Shown here: piece by piece, positions 1 through 11,153 of the stretch
How positions within the stretch are numbered: the first letter of the stretch is position 1
Layout of the letters: every line of letters starts with the position of its first letter
Translations under genes and position numbers: made by a program
Notes under the pieces: generated by a model
What the model saw: only the letters and a program-made list of their open reading frames with translations
Told to the model about the DNA's origin: nothing
Database searches by the model: none
Assembly: GCF_003693445.1 (NCBI RefSeq)
Contig: NZ_RFAR01000052.1
Coordinates: forward strand, 1 to 64,000
Direction: 5' to 3'
From: Aquitalea palustris
GTDB taxonomy: Bacteria > Pseudomonadota > Gammaproteobacteria > Burkholderiales > Chromobacteriaceae
DNA length: 64,000 bases

Positions 1-50
1 TGTCGGGCAGCCGCAGGCCATGCTTGTGGGGTGGCCTTTCGGGATGGGAG

Positions 51-77
51 GGGCCTTTGGCCACACAAAGGCCCTTT
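51..77 (+). terminator. Possible terminator hairpin
   Basis: A 9-bp perfect stem (GGGCCTTTG at 51-59 and CAAAGGCCC at 66-74, loop of 6) is followed by only three T. It could end a transcript entering from the left edge. The short T tract keeps confidence low. Confidence 0.4.
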
Positions 78-253
78 CCCCGCCGTGCGGAAGCGGCAGG
101 AAAATCATCATCCGCGTCAGCGGATACAGAACCTATGTGTTCTTTAAGATAGCCATGCGCAAGGTCGCGCAAATTGTGAAGATGATGGGGATTGGTCAGA
201 CAGGGCATCGGATCAGCACAGGACGGCTTCCCCTGCCCTACCACAGCGTAGAC

Positions 254-284
254 AAAAAAAGGGCCTGGGCAATATTGCCCAGGC
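254..284 (-). terminator. Rho-independent terminator, minus strand
   Basis: A near-perfect inverted repeat (GCCTGGGCAA / TTGCCCAGGC within 263-284) has seven A on its left flank at 254-260, so it reads as stem plus T tract for minus-strand transcription. No minus-strand gene is recognisable just upstream of it. The transcript it ends is therefore unknown, possibly a small RNA. Confidence 0.5.
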
Positions 285-528
285 CTGGCTTGATGCACGA
301 TTAAAGCCGCAGATTGCAACGGGACAGACTCACTCGCAAACCCGGCGCCACCGGGGATGCCCTATCCACTATGCAAACACCGTGCCAGCTTTTTTCCATT
401 GATTTCCAGAGTATTTCCAGCCCATCGCCAGCCATTTCGTGCTGCATCGCACCAAAATCTGGCCGTAGCTGCACCGAATTCAGGATTTCCTGCACAACGC
501 TGCAGCATGATTACGCTATGATTAGCGC

Positions 529-1350
529 ATGAATACGCCTGCCAACACCAGCAAACCTGTGCCGCAGCCCGAAGCCGAACTGCGCGCCCCGGAAAACGAG
601 AACACCCTCGCCACCCTGGCCATGCCGCTGGGTGAAACGGTATTGACGCTGACTGCCAGCGGGGTGCCCATTTACGGCATTCTGCACCGTAGCCGCGCCA
701 TGACAGGGCAGTCCGATTTCTTCCGCCTGCAGTTCCGTGGCTTTGCCCGTACCGAAGGCAACCAGTGGCTGCATTACGCCAATGACGACGCCCGTTTTCA
801 CACCAGCTACAACTGTGCCTGGGTGCGGGTGGACCATCCCAGCCGTTCGGTCACTTTCGGCCCGAAGAGCGGTGTCAACTGCGTGGAAGCCTTTACCGGA
901 CTGGGACTGGATACCTTTCTGTTTGCCCAGACCATCAGCTGGGTCAAGGGTGCCTACCCAGACTACGCCATCAGCCCGGGCCTGATCGCCATGACCGGTA
1001 ATGTCAGCGAAGAAGAAAAGCTGCGGCGCAATGCCTTCTATGCCAGCCAGGGTTTTCAGTTCGACTGGCAGGATGCCGCACAGCGTACCGGCCTGTATTT
1101 CAAGGACAAGGTCAGCCGCCTGCTGGGCGTGTGGGACAAGGAACACATTCAGGAAGTGGGTGGCGAAGCCATGCTGCAATCGCTGGCACTGCAGGATGAA
1201 ACCCGCGCCGCACTGGAAGAGAAGGTCAACCGGCTGGAGTCGTCCTGCAGCAGCATGAAGTCGGCCTTGCAAAGAGAGCGCAATACCTCGCAAATCCTGA
1301 TGGGCGTACTGATTATTGGCGTGATGCTAGCCTTATGGGCCTTGATTTAA
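529..1350 (+). CDS. Tail-anchored protein of unknown function (possible GNAT-like domain)
   Basis: This 273-residue protein matches no family I can name with certainty. Residues 1-30 are Pro/Glu/Ala rich. Residues 35-205 form a globular domain, and the stretch around 160-195 (rRNaFYaSQGFqFDW followed by a Gly and hydrophobic residues) resembles the final strand-helix of GNAT acyltransferases. That resemblance is weak inference. Residues about 218-250 look like a coiled coil, and 254-273 (ILMGVLIIGVMLALWALI) form one C-terminal membrane helix with no tail after it. The body should therefore sit in the cytoplasm, anchored by its C-terminus. It lies 271 bp upstream of the sensor-kinase cluster on the same strand. 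An AT-rich stretch at 1365-1410 between them suggests separate promoters. Confidence 0.7.
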   Translation: MNTPANTSKPVPQPEAELRAPENENTLATLAMPLGETVLTLTASGVPIYGILHRSRAMTGQSDFFRLQFRGFARTEGNQWLHYANDDARFHTSYNCAWVRVDHPSRSVTFGPKSGVNCVEAFTGLGLDTFLFAQTISWVKGAYPDYAISPGLIAMTGNVSEEEKLRRNAFYASQGFQFDWQDAAQRTGLYFKDKVSRLLGVWDKEHIQEVGGEAMLQSLALQDETRAALEEKVNRLESSCSSMKSALQRERNTSQILMGVLIIGVMLALWALI

Positions 1351-1621
1351 GCTGATTACCGTTTAATCCCTACCGGTTTTTTAAGTTAAATTCTATAAAA
1401 AGACATAGGCATGCCCTAAATCAAACTTCGATCAGGGGCCTGCCCTTACCATTCCGGCATGGCGGGATGGCCGATGAAGCCACAGTCAGCGGCAAGGGGT
1501 GTTCAGCGTGGCAAAGAGATCATGCAGCAGGCACTCCCCTGCCGGCGGCCAGCTTCGCGGCCAATAACAAAGAATAAAGACAGGGCTGTTTCTACGGGCA
1601 GAAGCAGCAAGCGGGGCAAAG

Positions 1622-3310
1622 ATGAAACAAGAGAAACAAGGTATTGCCGGGCTGTTCCAGCACGGTCTGGGCAGATTGAGCCTGGAATGGGTGATTCCCT
1701 TATTCAGCCTATTCCTGATCGCCATGATCTGGAGTGCGGTGCTGTGGCAGGTCAACACTGACCAAGTCCGCAGCCGACTGGAAATGCAGCGGCAAAGTGA
1801 AAACATGGTGCGGGTGTTCGAAGAACACATCTCGCGCACCATTCGCGCCGTCGACCAGTCGGTGCTCTTCCTGAAATACCAGTACGAGTCCGAAGGCAGC
1901 AAGATGGACATTCGCAGCTATCTGGACAAGGGCATTATCCAGAGCCAGCTGTTTGTCGGGCTGTACATCATTGGTCCGGACGGCATGCTGGAGCTGTCCA
2001 GCGTACCCAATAGCAAGCGCATGAACCTGGGCGACCGCGAGCACTTCAAGGTGCATATTGCCAAGGATAGCGGGCAGCTGTTCATCAGCAAGCCGGTGCA
2101 TGGGCGGGCCTCGAAAAAATGGTCGCTACAGTTCACCCGGCGTATCAACAAGCCGGACGGCAGCTTTGGCGGCGTAGTGGTGGTGTCGGTCGATCCGTTT
2201 TACTTCACCAGCTTTTACAAAGACCTCGATCTGGGCAAGACCGGCGTGGTGACGCTGGTAGGCCAGGACGGCATCGTGCGCGCCCGTACCAGTGCCAAGG
2301 ATACCGGCATCGGCATGGACATCAGCAGCAGCGGGCTGTTCAAGCAATGGCCCGGACATGACCACGGCGCCTACCAGCAGCTGAGCAGTATCGACAAGGT
2401 GCAACGCACTGTCAGCTTCCGTGCGGTGGAAGGCTACCCGCTGGCAGTGCTGATGGGCGTGGGCGAACAGGAAGCCATGGCGGACTATTACGAACACCGC
2501 AATGCCTACTTCACCGTCGCGGCCATCATGTCACTGCTGGTATGCCTGGCCGGCTACGTGATGTACCACATGGCGGCCAACCTGAAAAACAGCAAGGCGC
2601 AGGCCGAATCGGCCAACCGCATGAAATCGGAATTCCTCGCCCATATGTCGCACGAGCTGCGCACGCCGCTGAACGGCATTCTGGGCTGCTCGGAATTCCT
2701 GCAGGCCACGCTGAGCGATCCGGCCGATCTGGAAACTGCCGGCATGATCCACAAGAGCGGCCAGCATTTGCTCAAGCTGGTCAACTCCATTCTCGACATG
2801 GCGCGCATTGAGGCCGGCCGCATGCCAATGGAAATTGTCGAGGTACAATTGGCCGCGATGCTGCGCGATGCGGTGGAACTGTACCGGCCCAAGGCCGAAG
2901 GCAAGGGCCTGCAGCTGACACTGGACTACCAGCAGGCAGCAGATAGCCCGGAGAGTTGCCGCCTGGATCGCACCAAGCTGACCCAGGTACTGAACAATCT
3001 GCTGGACAATGCGGTGAAGTTTACCGAGCACGGCAGCATACAGGTCGAGGCGCGGGTCAGCGCACAGGAATTACAACTGGACATCCGCGACAGCGGCTGC
3101 GGCATTCCGCTGGAACAACAACAACTGGTCTTCGAACAGTTCCGTCAAGCGGATGCCTTCCTCACCCGCGCCCAGAGCGGCTCCGGCCTGGGGCTGGCAC
3201 TGGTGAAGGAACTGGTCCGGCTGATGTCCGGCAAGGTCGGTTTTGAATCACAAGTCGGCGTGGGTACGGTATTCCACGTCAGCATCCCCCTGGAAGGAAA
3301 GCAAGAATGA
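1622..3310 (+). CDS. Membrane sensor histidine kinase with periplasmic PDC/Cache-like domain
   Basis: This 562-residue sensor kinase has one membrane helix at about 25-43 and a second at about 294-315. Between them lies a periplasmic domain of about 250 residues containing VGLYIIGPDG-type and FTRRINKPDGSFGGVVVVSVD-type segments, typical of PDC/Cache sensors. No HAMP domain is evident. The HisKA motif (HMSHELRTPLNG) places the phosphorylated histidine at His344. The HATPase N box (NNLLDNAVKF, about 458), G1 (DSGCGIP, about 490) and G2 (SGSGLGLALV, about 519) are all intact. It carries no receiver of its own. Its stop overlaps the start of the next gene by 4 bp (ATGA), so it is translationally coupled to the single-domain receiver that is its likely partner. 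The ligand is unknown. Confidence 0.9.
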   Translation: MKQEKQGIAGLFQHGLGRLSLEWVIPLFSLFLIAMIWSAVLWQVNTDQVRSRLEMQRQSENMVRVFEEHISRTIRAVDQSVLFLKYQYESEGSKMDIRSYLDKGIIQSQLFVGLYIIGPDGMLELSSVPNSKRMNLGDREHFKVHIAKDSGQLFISKPVHGRASKKWSLQFTRRINKPDGSFGGVVVVSVDPFYFTSFYKDLDLGKTGVVTLVGQDGIVRARTSAKDTGIGMDISSSGLFKQWPGHDHGAYQQLSSIDKVQRTVSFRAVEGYPLAVLMGVGEQEAMADYYEHRNAYFTVAAIMSLLVCLAGYVMYHMAANLKNSKAQAESANRMKSEFLAHMSHELRTPLNGILGCSEFLQATLSDPADLETAGMIHKSGQHLLKLVNSILDMARIEAGRMPMEIVEVQLAAMLRDAVELYRPKAEGKGLQLTLDYQQAADSPESCRLDRTKLTQVLNNLLDNAVKFTEHGSIQVEARVSAQELQLDIRDSGCGIPLEQQQLVFEQFRQADAFLTRAQSGSGLGLALVKELVRLMSGKVGFESQVGVGTVFHVSIPLEGKQE

Positions 3311-3678
3311 GCGCGCTGGACACCATTCTTGTCGTGGACGACGACGAGATCAATCGCAAGGTGGCGGGCCTGTTCCTGCAGCGCATGGGCTGGAAAACCG
3401 ATCAGGCCTCCAGCGCGTTCGAGGCTCTGGAACAGCTGCAGCAACATGAATACCACTGCGTGCTGCTGGACATCAGCATGCCCGGCATGAGCGGCATCGA
3501 ACTGTGCCTGCACCTGCGCGGCAACCCGCGCTGGCATGACTTGCGGCTGATTGCCTATACCGCCCATGCCATGAGCGACGAGCAGGAAGCCATATTGCAG
3601 GCCGGCTTTGACGCCATCGTCACCAAGCCGCTGACTCGCGACAGCCTGGTCGCCGCACTGGCCACCCCTGCGGGCTGA
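3307..3678 (+). CDS. Single-domain response regulator (CheY-like receiver)
   Basis: This 123-residue protein is a complete receiver domain and nothing else. It has the acidic pocket DDDE at 11-14, phosphoacceptor Asp55 (VLLDISMPGMSG), a conserved Thr (YTAHAM, about 85) and Lys107 (TKPL). With no output domain it probably works by protein contact or as a phosphate shuttle. Given its neighbours, it may be part of a relay to the Hpt domain of the hybrid kinase encoded next. Its start codon overlaps the stop of the preceding kinase. A 97-bp gap follows before the hybrid kinase. Confidence 0.9.
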   Translation: MSALDTILVVDDDEINRKVAGLFLQRMGWKTDQASSAFEALEQLQQHEYHCVLLDISMPGMSGIELCLHLRGNPRWHDLRLIAYTAHAMSDEQEAILQAGFDAIVTKPLTRDSLVAALATPAG

Positions 3679-3775
3679 GCCAGCAGCCACTGTTGCTGAC
3701 CCTAACCGAAATGCGGAACCCACGCACCATGCATGCACCACGCCACACCACATCCTCCGCGGAGCACAGTTAACG

Positions 3776-6541
<2,766 letters not shown>

Positions 6542-6544
6542 GCC

Positions 6545-7630
6545 ATGTCGCACGTCATCGTGGTGGACGACAACGACACCAACCTGCTGCTGCTGCGTCA
6601 CATTCTGCAGAAGCTGGACGGCGTCACGGTAGACACCTTTGCCGATCCGCTGCAGGCGCTGGAATGGTGCCGGCAAAACGAGCCCGATCTCATCCTGCTG
6701 GATTACATGATGCCGGAGATGGATGGCCTGGAATTCATGCGCCGTTTCTTTGCCCTGCCGCAACGGCAGGATGTGCCGGTGGTGATGGTTACCGCCGATA
6801 CCGAGCGCGATGTGCGCCATCTGGCACTGCAACAGGGAGCGCGTGATTTCCTCACCAAGCCGGTCGACAAGGTGGAGCTCACGGTGCGGGTCAGCAACCT
6901 GCTGGCACTGCGCAAAAGCACCCAGCAACTGGCCAACCGTGCGGCCTGGCTGCTGGAAGAGGTGAAACAGGCCACGTCGGAAATCCGTGCCCGTGAAAAG
7001 GAAGCCATCCTGCGCCTGTCGCGGGCGGCCGAATACCGCGATCCGGAAACCGGTGCCCACCTGCTGCGCATGTCGGCCTATACCCGGCTGATCGCCCGCC
7101 AGCTGGGACTGCCGCTGCCGGAACAGGAAATGCTGCAGGAAGCCGCCCCCATGCACGACATCGGCAAAGTGGGCATTCCCGATGCCATCCTGCTCAAACC
7201 GGGACGGCTGACCGAGCAGGAAATGGCGGTCATGCGCCAGCACCCGCTATTCGGACATGAAATCCTGGCCGGCTCGGTATCGCCGCTGTTGCAATGCGCG
7301 GCCGTGGTGGCACTGAGCCATCACGAAAAATTCGACGGCAGCGGCTATCCGCACGGCCTCACCGGCCAGGACATCCCGCTATGGGGCCGCATCGTGGCCG
7401 TTGCCGACGTGTTTGATGCCCTTACCTCGGCCCGACCCTACAAGCAGGCCTGGCCGCTGGAGCGTGCCAGACAGCATCTGGAAACCCAGAGGGGACGGCA
7501 TTTCGACCCGGACTGCGTCGATGCCCTGTTTGCCCTCTGGCCCGAAGTCATGATCATTCGCCAACGCCATGCGGATGAGCAGGATCCACCCTCGCCACCG
7601 GCCGACAGCCGGGGAGCTGGCCATGCTTGA
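6545..7630 (+). CDS. Response regulator REC-HD-GYP, predicted cyclic-di-GMP phosphodiesterase
   Basis: The protein has 361 residues. The N-terminal receiver (about 3-120) has acidic residues DDND at 8-11, phosphoacceptor Asp53 (LLDYMMPEMDG) and Lys105 (TKPVD). A helical linker leads to an HD-GYP domain at about 150-340 with the HD pair at 204-205 (MHDIGKVGIPD), a further histidine pair (LSHHEKFDG) and the GSGYP loop at 265-269. HD-GYP proteins such as RpfG hydrolyse cyclic di-GMP, and all metal-ligand motifs I can check are present. Phosphorylation by the upstream hybrid kinase is inferred from operon position. The gene overlaps the next one, which carries an opposing GGDEF domain, by 8 bp. 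A strong AAGGA ribosome binding site precedes the start. Confidence 0.93.
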   Translation: MSHVIVVDDNDTNLLLLRHILQKLDGVTVDTFADPLQALEWCRQNEPDLILLDYMMPEMDGLEFMRRFFALPQRQDVPVVMVTADTERDVRHLALQQGARDFLTKPVDKVELTVRVSNLLALRKSTQQLANRAAWLLEEVKQATSEIRAREKEAILRLSRAAEYRDPETGAHLLRMSAYTRLIARQLGLPLPEQEMLQEAAPMHDIGKVGIPDAILLKPGRLTEQEMAVMRQHPLFGHEILAGSVSPLLQCAAVVALSHHEKFDGSGYPHGLTGQDIPLWGRIVAVADVFDALTSARPYKQAWPLERARQHLETQRGRHFDPDCVDALFALWPEVMIIRQRHADEQDPPSPPADSRGAGHA

Positions 7631-9524
7631 AACCGCAACCTTCAACGAACTCAAGATCAGCGGCAACCTGCCCTCGCCCAAGGGCAGCGTGCTCAAGGTC
7701 ATGCAATTGAGCGAGCACAACAATGTGCCGCTGCCGGAACTGATCGCCGTCCTCAATACCGACCCGGTGATGATAGGCCGCCTGCTCAAGGTGGCCAATT
7801 CCGCCGCCTTCCTGCGCAGCCGGCCTGCGGTGGCGCTCACCCCCGATGTGCTGATGGCCATTGGCCTGAACGCGGTATACCAGGTGGCCCTCACCTTTGC
7901 CCTGGTAGCCGAGCATCGCCGTGGCCAGTGCGCGCAATTCAACTATGACCACTACTGGTCGCGCGCGCTGGCTTGCGGTACGGCCATGCAGTTGCTGGGC
8001 AGCCAGCAGCGGCTGGCCCCACCCGGCGAACTGTTTACCATCGGCATGCTGTCGTCCATCGGCCAACTGGCCATGGCCACCCTGCACCCGTCGGCCTACG
8101 GCGAGCTGATCGCCAGCCACGGCGGCCCTTACGCCCCGGTGCTGACACGGCTGGAAACCGAGCAGTTCGGCTATCACCACCTGGACATCGCTGGCGCACT
8201 GCTGCGCGACTGGGGCCTGCCCAAGATGTTCTGCGATGCTGTCGCCCTGCATGAAGAAGCCGATTTCGCCAGCGCCGGCGACGGCACGCGTGCCGCCCGG
8301 CTGGCGCTGTGCCTGCGCCTGGCCGCGCAAGTGGCCGACCTGTGTTTTCTGGATGGCGAAGCCCGCCTGCATGCCTATGAAACGGTAAAAAAACAGGCGG
8401 AGCGCATGGAAATCGACCCCAGTCATTTCCCGCGCCTGTGCGACGAGGTGGTGCGTGAATGGCGCGAATGGAATGCCCAGCTGGCCATTAACACGCCGGA
8501 AGTCGAATCCTTTACCCTGCTGGAACGCCGCAACAGCATGACGCCACGCCTGCCGGAAGCCGAAGCCGAGCAGGAAGCGCTGCATATCCTGGTGGTGGAA
8601 GACGAGGCCAGCCAGCGCATGATGCTGCAACGCCTGCTGCAACTACTGGGGCATAAGGTTGAAGTGGCCGCCGATGGCCAGGAAGCCTTCGACATCGTGC
8701 TCGACAAGCGCCCACAGCTGGTGATTACCGATCTGGCCATGCCCGGCCTGGACGGCCTGCAGCTGATCCGCCGCCTGCGCGCCATTCCGGAAGGCCGTCA
8801 GCTTTACATCATCGTGCTGACCATTCTGGACGATGAAGACAATCTGGCCGAGGTGTTCAGCAGCGGTGCCGACGACTTCATCAGCAAGCCGATTCCGCCG
8901 CGCATCCTGCAGGCCAGGCTGAAAGCTGGCCAGCGCATCATCCAGGAACAGCGCAGCCTGCGCCAGGAACAGGAGCTGCTGCGCCGTCATCTGGAAGAAC
9001 TGTCCATCGACAACCAGCTGGCCCAGGAAGCCGCCCAGACCGATGGCCTGACCGGCCTGTACAACCGGCGCTATGCCATGCGCTACCTGCCGCAGATCTG
9101 GGACGAGGCCAAACTCAGCCAGCAGCCGCTGGCCGCGCTGATGCTGGACATCGACCACTTCAAGGTGGTGAACGACGAGCACGGCCACGATGTCGGCGAC
9201 ATCATCCTGCAGGAATTTGCCGGCATCCTGCGACTGTTCTGCCGCCGCTCCGACATCATCTGCCGTTTTGGTGGCGAGGAATTTCTCATCATCCTGCCGG
9301 ATACCCGGCTATCCACCGCCATCCAGGTGGCCGAGCGCATTCGCGCCACCCTGGCCAACCGCAGCATGGTGGCGTCCGGGCTGGCACTGTGCCTGACAGT
9401 CAGCATCGGCGTGGCGGAGAAAAAACCGGCGCATGCCAATGTCGAAGCCTTGATCAAGGCAGCCGACCAGGCGCTGTATCAGGCCAAGCGCACCGGGCGT
9501 AACCGGGTGGAGGCTGCACTCTGA
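7623..9524 (+). CDS. HDOD-REC-GGDEF protein, predicted diguanylate cyclase
   Basis: The ATG at 7623 (GGAG 8 bp upstream) is preferred over one at 7569, which would overlap the previous gene by 62 bp. The protein then has 633 residues. An HDOD domain (about 12-270) is followed by a receiver (about 320-435) with acceptor Asp370 (VITDLAMPGLDG) and Lys422 (SKPI). A coiled linker leads to a GGDEF domain (about 470-633) with the active GGEEF signature at 550-554. The inhibitory-site motif RRSD (RxxD) lies five residues before it, so product feedback inhibition is likely. HDOD domains are non-catalytic HD relatives used in signalling. This is the likely c-di-GMP-making counterpart of the HD-GYP protein encoded just upstream. 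Confidence 0.92.
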   Translation: MLETATFNELKISGNLPSPKGSVLKVMQLSEHNNVPLPELIAVLNTDPVMIGRLLKVANSAAFLRSRPAVALTPDVLMAIGLNAVYQVALTFALVAEHRRGQCAQFNYDHYWSRALACGTAMQLLGSQQRLAPPGELFTIGMLSSIGQLAMATLHPSAYGELIASHGGPYAPVLTRLETEQFGYHHLDIAGALLRDWGLPKMFCDAVALHEEADFASAGDGTRAARLALCLRLAAQVADLCFLDGEARLHAYETVKKQAERMEIDPSHFPRLCDEVVREWREWNAQLAINTPEVESFTLLERRNSMTPRLPEAEAEQEALHILVVEDEASQRMMLQRLLQLLGHKVEVAADGQEAFDIVLDKRPQLVITDLAMPGLDGLQLIRRLRAIPEGRQLYIIVLTILDDEDNLAEVFSSGADDFISKPIPPRILQARLKAGQRIIQEQRSLRQEQELLRRHLEELSIDNQLAQEAAQTDGLTGLYNRRYAMRYLPQIWDEAKLSQQPLAALMLDIDHFKVVNDEHGHDVGDIILQEFAGILRLFCRRSDIICRFGGEEFLIILPDTRLSTAIQVAERIRATLANRSMVASGLALCLTVSIGVAEKKPAHANVEALIKAADQALYQAKRTGRNRVEAAL

Positions 9525-9556
9525 GCCGGTGCTTAGCCCAGCGGGAGCAGACAAAC

Positions 9557-9596
9557 GCACAAGGCCGGCACCCCATACGGGCTGCCGGCCTTGTGC
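9557..9596. terminator. Strong bidirectional hairpin between convergent genes
   Basis: A perfect 14-bp inverted repeat (GCACAAGGCCGGCA at 9557-9570, its complement at 9583-9596, loop of 12) lies between the convergent ends of the HDOD-REC-GGDEF gene and phhA. T tracts are poor on both sides, so it may act with Rho or simply stabilise both 3' ends. Confidence 0.6.
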
Positions 9597-9647
9597 TGCG
9601 CCATGCACTGCCTGGCGCGCAGGAGCTGTTGATGATCGACGAAACGC

Positions 9648-10541
9648 TCAGAGATCGTCGCTATCCGCCCAGCCGTCCTGGTTACCGATATGGAACACCT
9701 TGTCGGCAGCCTCCACATCACCTGCGCCCAGCGTGGGCAAGGCCTGCAGCGCCTGGTAGATCGGCGTGAAATCGACAGCGGTGGCCTCAAACAGCTGCTG
9801 GAAGCTGTCGATGACAAAGTAGGTTTTCTGGAAAGTATCGATGCGGTAGCGGGTACGCATCAGCCGCTGCAAATCAAAACCGATGCGGTTGGGACTGGCG
9901 CTGTCCAGGCAGTACAGCGACTCCGATTTGCTGGAGAGAATACCGGCGCCGTAAATGCGCATGCCCTGCGGCGTATTGATCAGGCCAAACTCCACGGTGT
10001 ACCAGTACAAGCGCGCCAGTACCGGCAGAAAACCCAGGTTCTTTGCCTTCATGCCACCCTGGCCATACGCCTGCAGGTAGTCGGCAAACACCGGGTTGAT
10101 CAACAGCGGCACATGGCCGAACAGGTCGTGAAACACATCCGGCTCTTGCAGGTAATCCAGCTGATGCGGCTCGCGCAGCCACCAGGTTACCGGGAAACGA
10201 CGATTGGCCAGATGCTCGAAAAACACATCGTCCGGGATCAGGCCTGGCACTGCCACCATGCGCCAGCCGGTGGCAGCCAGCAGCTTTTCATTCAGCCGGG
10301 CGAAGTCCGGCACGCGGTCGGCGTCCACCTCCAGCTGTTGCAGGCCCTGCATGAACTCGTCACAGGCGCGGCCCGGTAGCATGGCACACTGGCGGCGGTA
10401 CAGCGTGGCCCAGGTGGCGTGGTCTTCGGCGCTATAGCGCTCCAGCGGCTGCGGCAGGGTGTAGTCGACAGGATCGTGGCGCAGTCCCTGGTTTTTGCGG
10501 GTGGTGATATCGGGGACGACAAAATCGCTGCGGTCGTTCAT
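9648..10541 (-). CDS. phhA: Phenylalanine 4-monooxygenase
   Basis: This enzyme hydroxylates phenylalanine to tyrosine using tetrahydropterin, O2 and non-heme iron. The start at 10541 gives MNDRSDFVVPDITTRKN and a length of 297 residues, the length of the well-studied Chromobacterium violaceum enzyme. The frame extends 36 codons further upstream, but that extension does not look like the family. The iron ligands fall at His138, His143 (DVFHDLFGHVP) and Glu184 (YTVEFGL), the same numbers as in C. violaceum. Like the other bacterial forms it lacks the regulatory ACT domain. An Lrp-type regulator gene is divergent from it across 138 bp, which suggests amino-acid-responsive control. No pterin dehydratase (phhB) lies beside it in this window. 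Confidence 0.97.
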   Translation of the reverse strand: MNDRSDFVVPDITTRKNQGLRHDPVDYTLPQPLERYSAEDHATWATLYRRQCAMLPGRACDEFMQGLQQLEVDADRVPDFARLNEKLLAATGWRMVAVPGLIPDDVFFEHLANRRFPVTWWLREPHQLDYLQEPDVFHDLFGHVPLLINPVFADYLQAYGQGGMKAKNLGFLPVLARLYWYTVEFGLINTPQGMRIYGAGILSSKSESLYCLDSASPNRIGFDLQRLMRTRYRIDTFQKTYFVIDSFQQLFEATAVDFTPIYQALQALPTLGAGDVEAADKVFHIGNQDGWADSDDL

Positions 10542-10620
10542 GGCGGCAAATCCGGCGGGTGGGGATGCTTTCAGTGTAGAGGCGGCAGCATGCGGCGGGT
10601 CCGCAAGTTTTGCCTTGTCA

Positions 10621-10633
10621 GCAAAATATTTGC
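10621..10633. promoter_or_regulatory. Palindrome in phhA / Lrp-type regulator intergenic region
   Basis: GCAAAATATTTGC is a perfect inverted repeat (GCAAA, 3-bp centre, TTTGC) in the 138-bp divergent region. It sits in an AT-rich patch that has further GCAAA/TTTGC half-sites nearby. Lrp/AsnC proteins bind such AT-centred repeats, so it is a candidate operator controlling both directions. No binding evidence exists beyond position and symmetry. Confidence 0.4.
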
Positions 10634-10679
10634 ATACTTGCCGCATCAAACAGCAAATTCACGCGGAGAATCTGCATTA

Positions 10680-11153
10680 ATGGAACTGGATCGCTTTGAC
10701 TGGCAAATTTTGCAGGCTTTGCAGCAGGATGCCCGCAGTACCCATCAGAAGCTGGCGCAGCAGATTGCCCTGTCCGCCTCGCAGATAGGCCGGCGCATCC
10801 AGCGCATGGAAGAACATGGCGTGGTACAGGGGTATCAGGTGAGCATCCTGCCGGAGAAAATCGGCCTGTCAGTGATGGCCTTTGCCCATGTCAGCCTAGA
10901 GCGCCACAGCGAAAGCTCGCTGCGCGAATTCGCCCAGGCCATCGATGCGCTGCCCGAGGTACTGGAATGCTATGCCACCGCCGGCGAGGCGGATTACCTG
11001 CTGCGCATCGTGGTGGAAGACCTGCCCTCGCTATCGCGCTTCGTGATGAACCGGCTGATGCAGCTGTCGCTGGTGCGCAGCGTCAAGTCCACCATCATCC
11101 TGGATGCGATCAAGCACAGCAGCAAGCTGCCGCTCCGCCAGGACAGGCCCTAG
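10680..11153 (+). CDS. Lrp/AsnC family transcriptional regulator
   Basis: The protein has 157 residues from the ATG at 10680 ([21 protein letters not shown]), with GGAG 13 bp upstream. The reading frame is open further 5', but that part crosses the promoter region. The N-terminal winged helix-turn-helix (about 4-60, [25 protein letters not shown]) and the C-terminal RAM/Lrp ligand-binding domain (about 66-145) give the usual family size. It is divergent from phhA and is likely its regulator, with phenylalanine or tyrosine as plausible effector (inference). Its 3' end overlaps that of the convergent DUF808 gene by 4 bp. Confidence 0.9.
   Translation: MELDRFDWQILQALQQDARSTHQKLAQQIALSASQIGRRIQRMEEHGVVQGYQVSILPEKIGLSVMAFAHVSLERHSESSLREFAQAIDALPEVLECYATAGEADYLLRIVVEDLPSLSRFVMNRLMQLSLVRSVKSTIILDAIKHSSKLPLRQDRP

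Larger units (their letters stand above)
1..528. other. Gene-poor left edge
   Basis: I see no convincing gene in these 528 bases. A 94-codon plus-strand frame (20-304) and a 64-codon minus-strand frame (301-495) both lack a ribosome binding site and family-like composition. The plus-strand frame is crossed by two hairpins (51-74 and 263-284). The stretch probably contains the end of a transcription unit lying to the left and the promoter of the gene at 529. A small RNA between the two hairpins cannot be excluded. Confidence 0.5.

Noticed and set aside
20-304. 94-codon plus-strand frame at the left edge
   Set aside because: It is crossed by two hairpins, has no ribosome binding site, and its product resembles nothing.
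301-495. 64-codon minus-strand frame ending just before a terminator
   Set aside because: The position relative to the terminator is attractive, but there is no ribosome binding site and no recognisable protein pattern. I kept it only as a possible small-RNA locus.
1357-1380. Terminator after the tail-anchored protein gene
   Set aside because: The T run is present, but the only stem (ACCG/CGGT) is four base pairs, too weak to call.
7569-7622. Upstream ATG for the HDOD-REC-GGDEF gene
   Set aside because: It would extend the overlap with the HD-GYP gene to 62 bp, whereas the ATG at 7623 has a good GGAG site.
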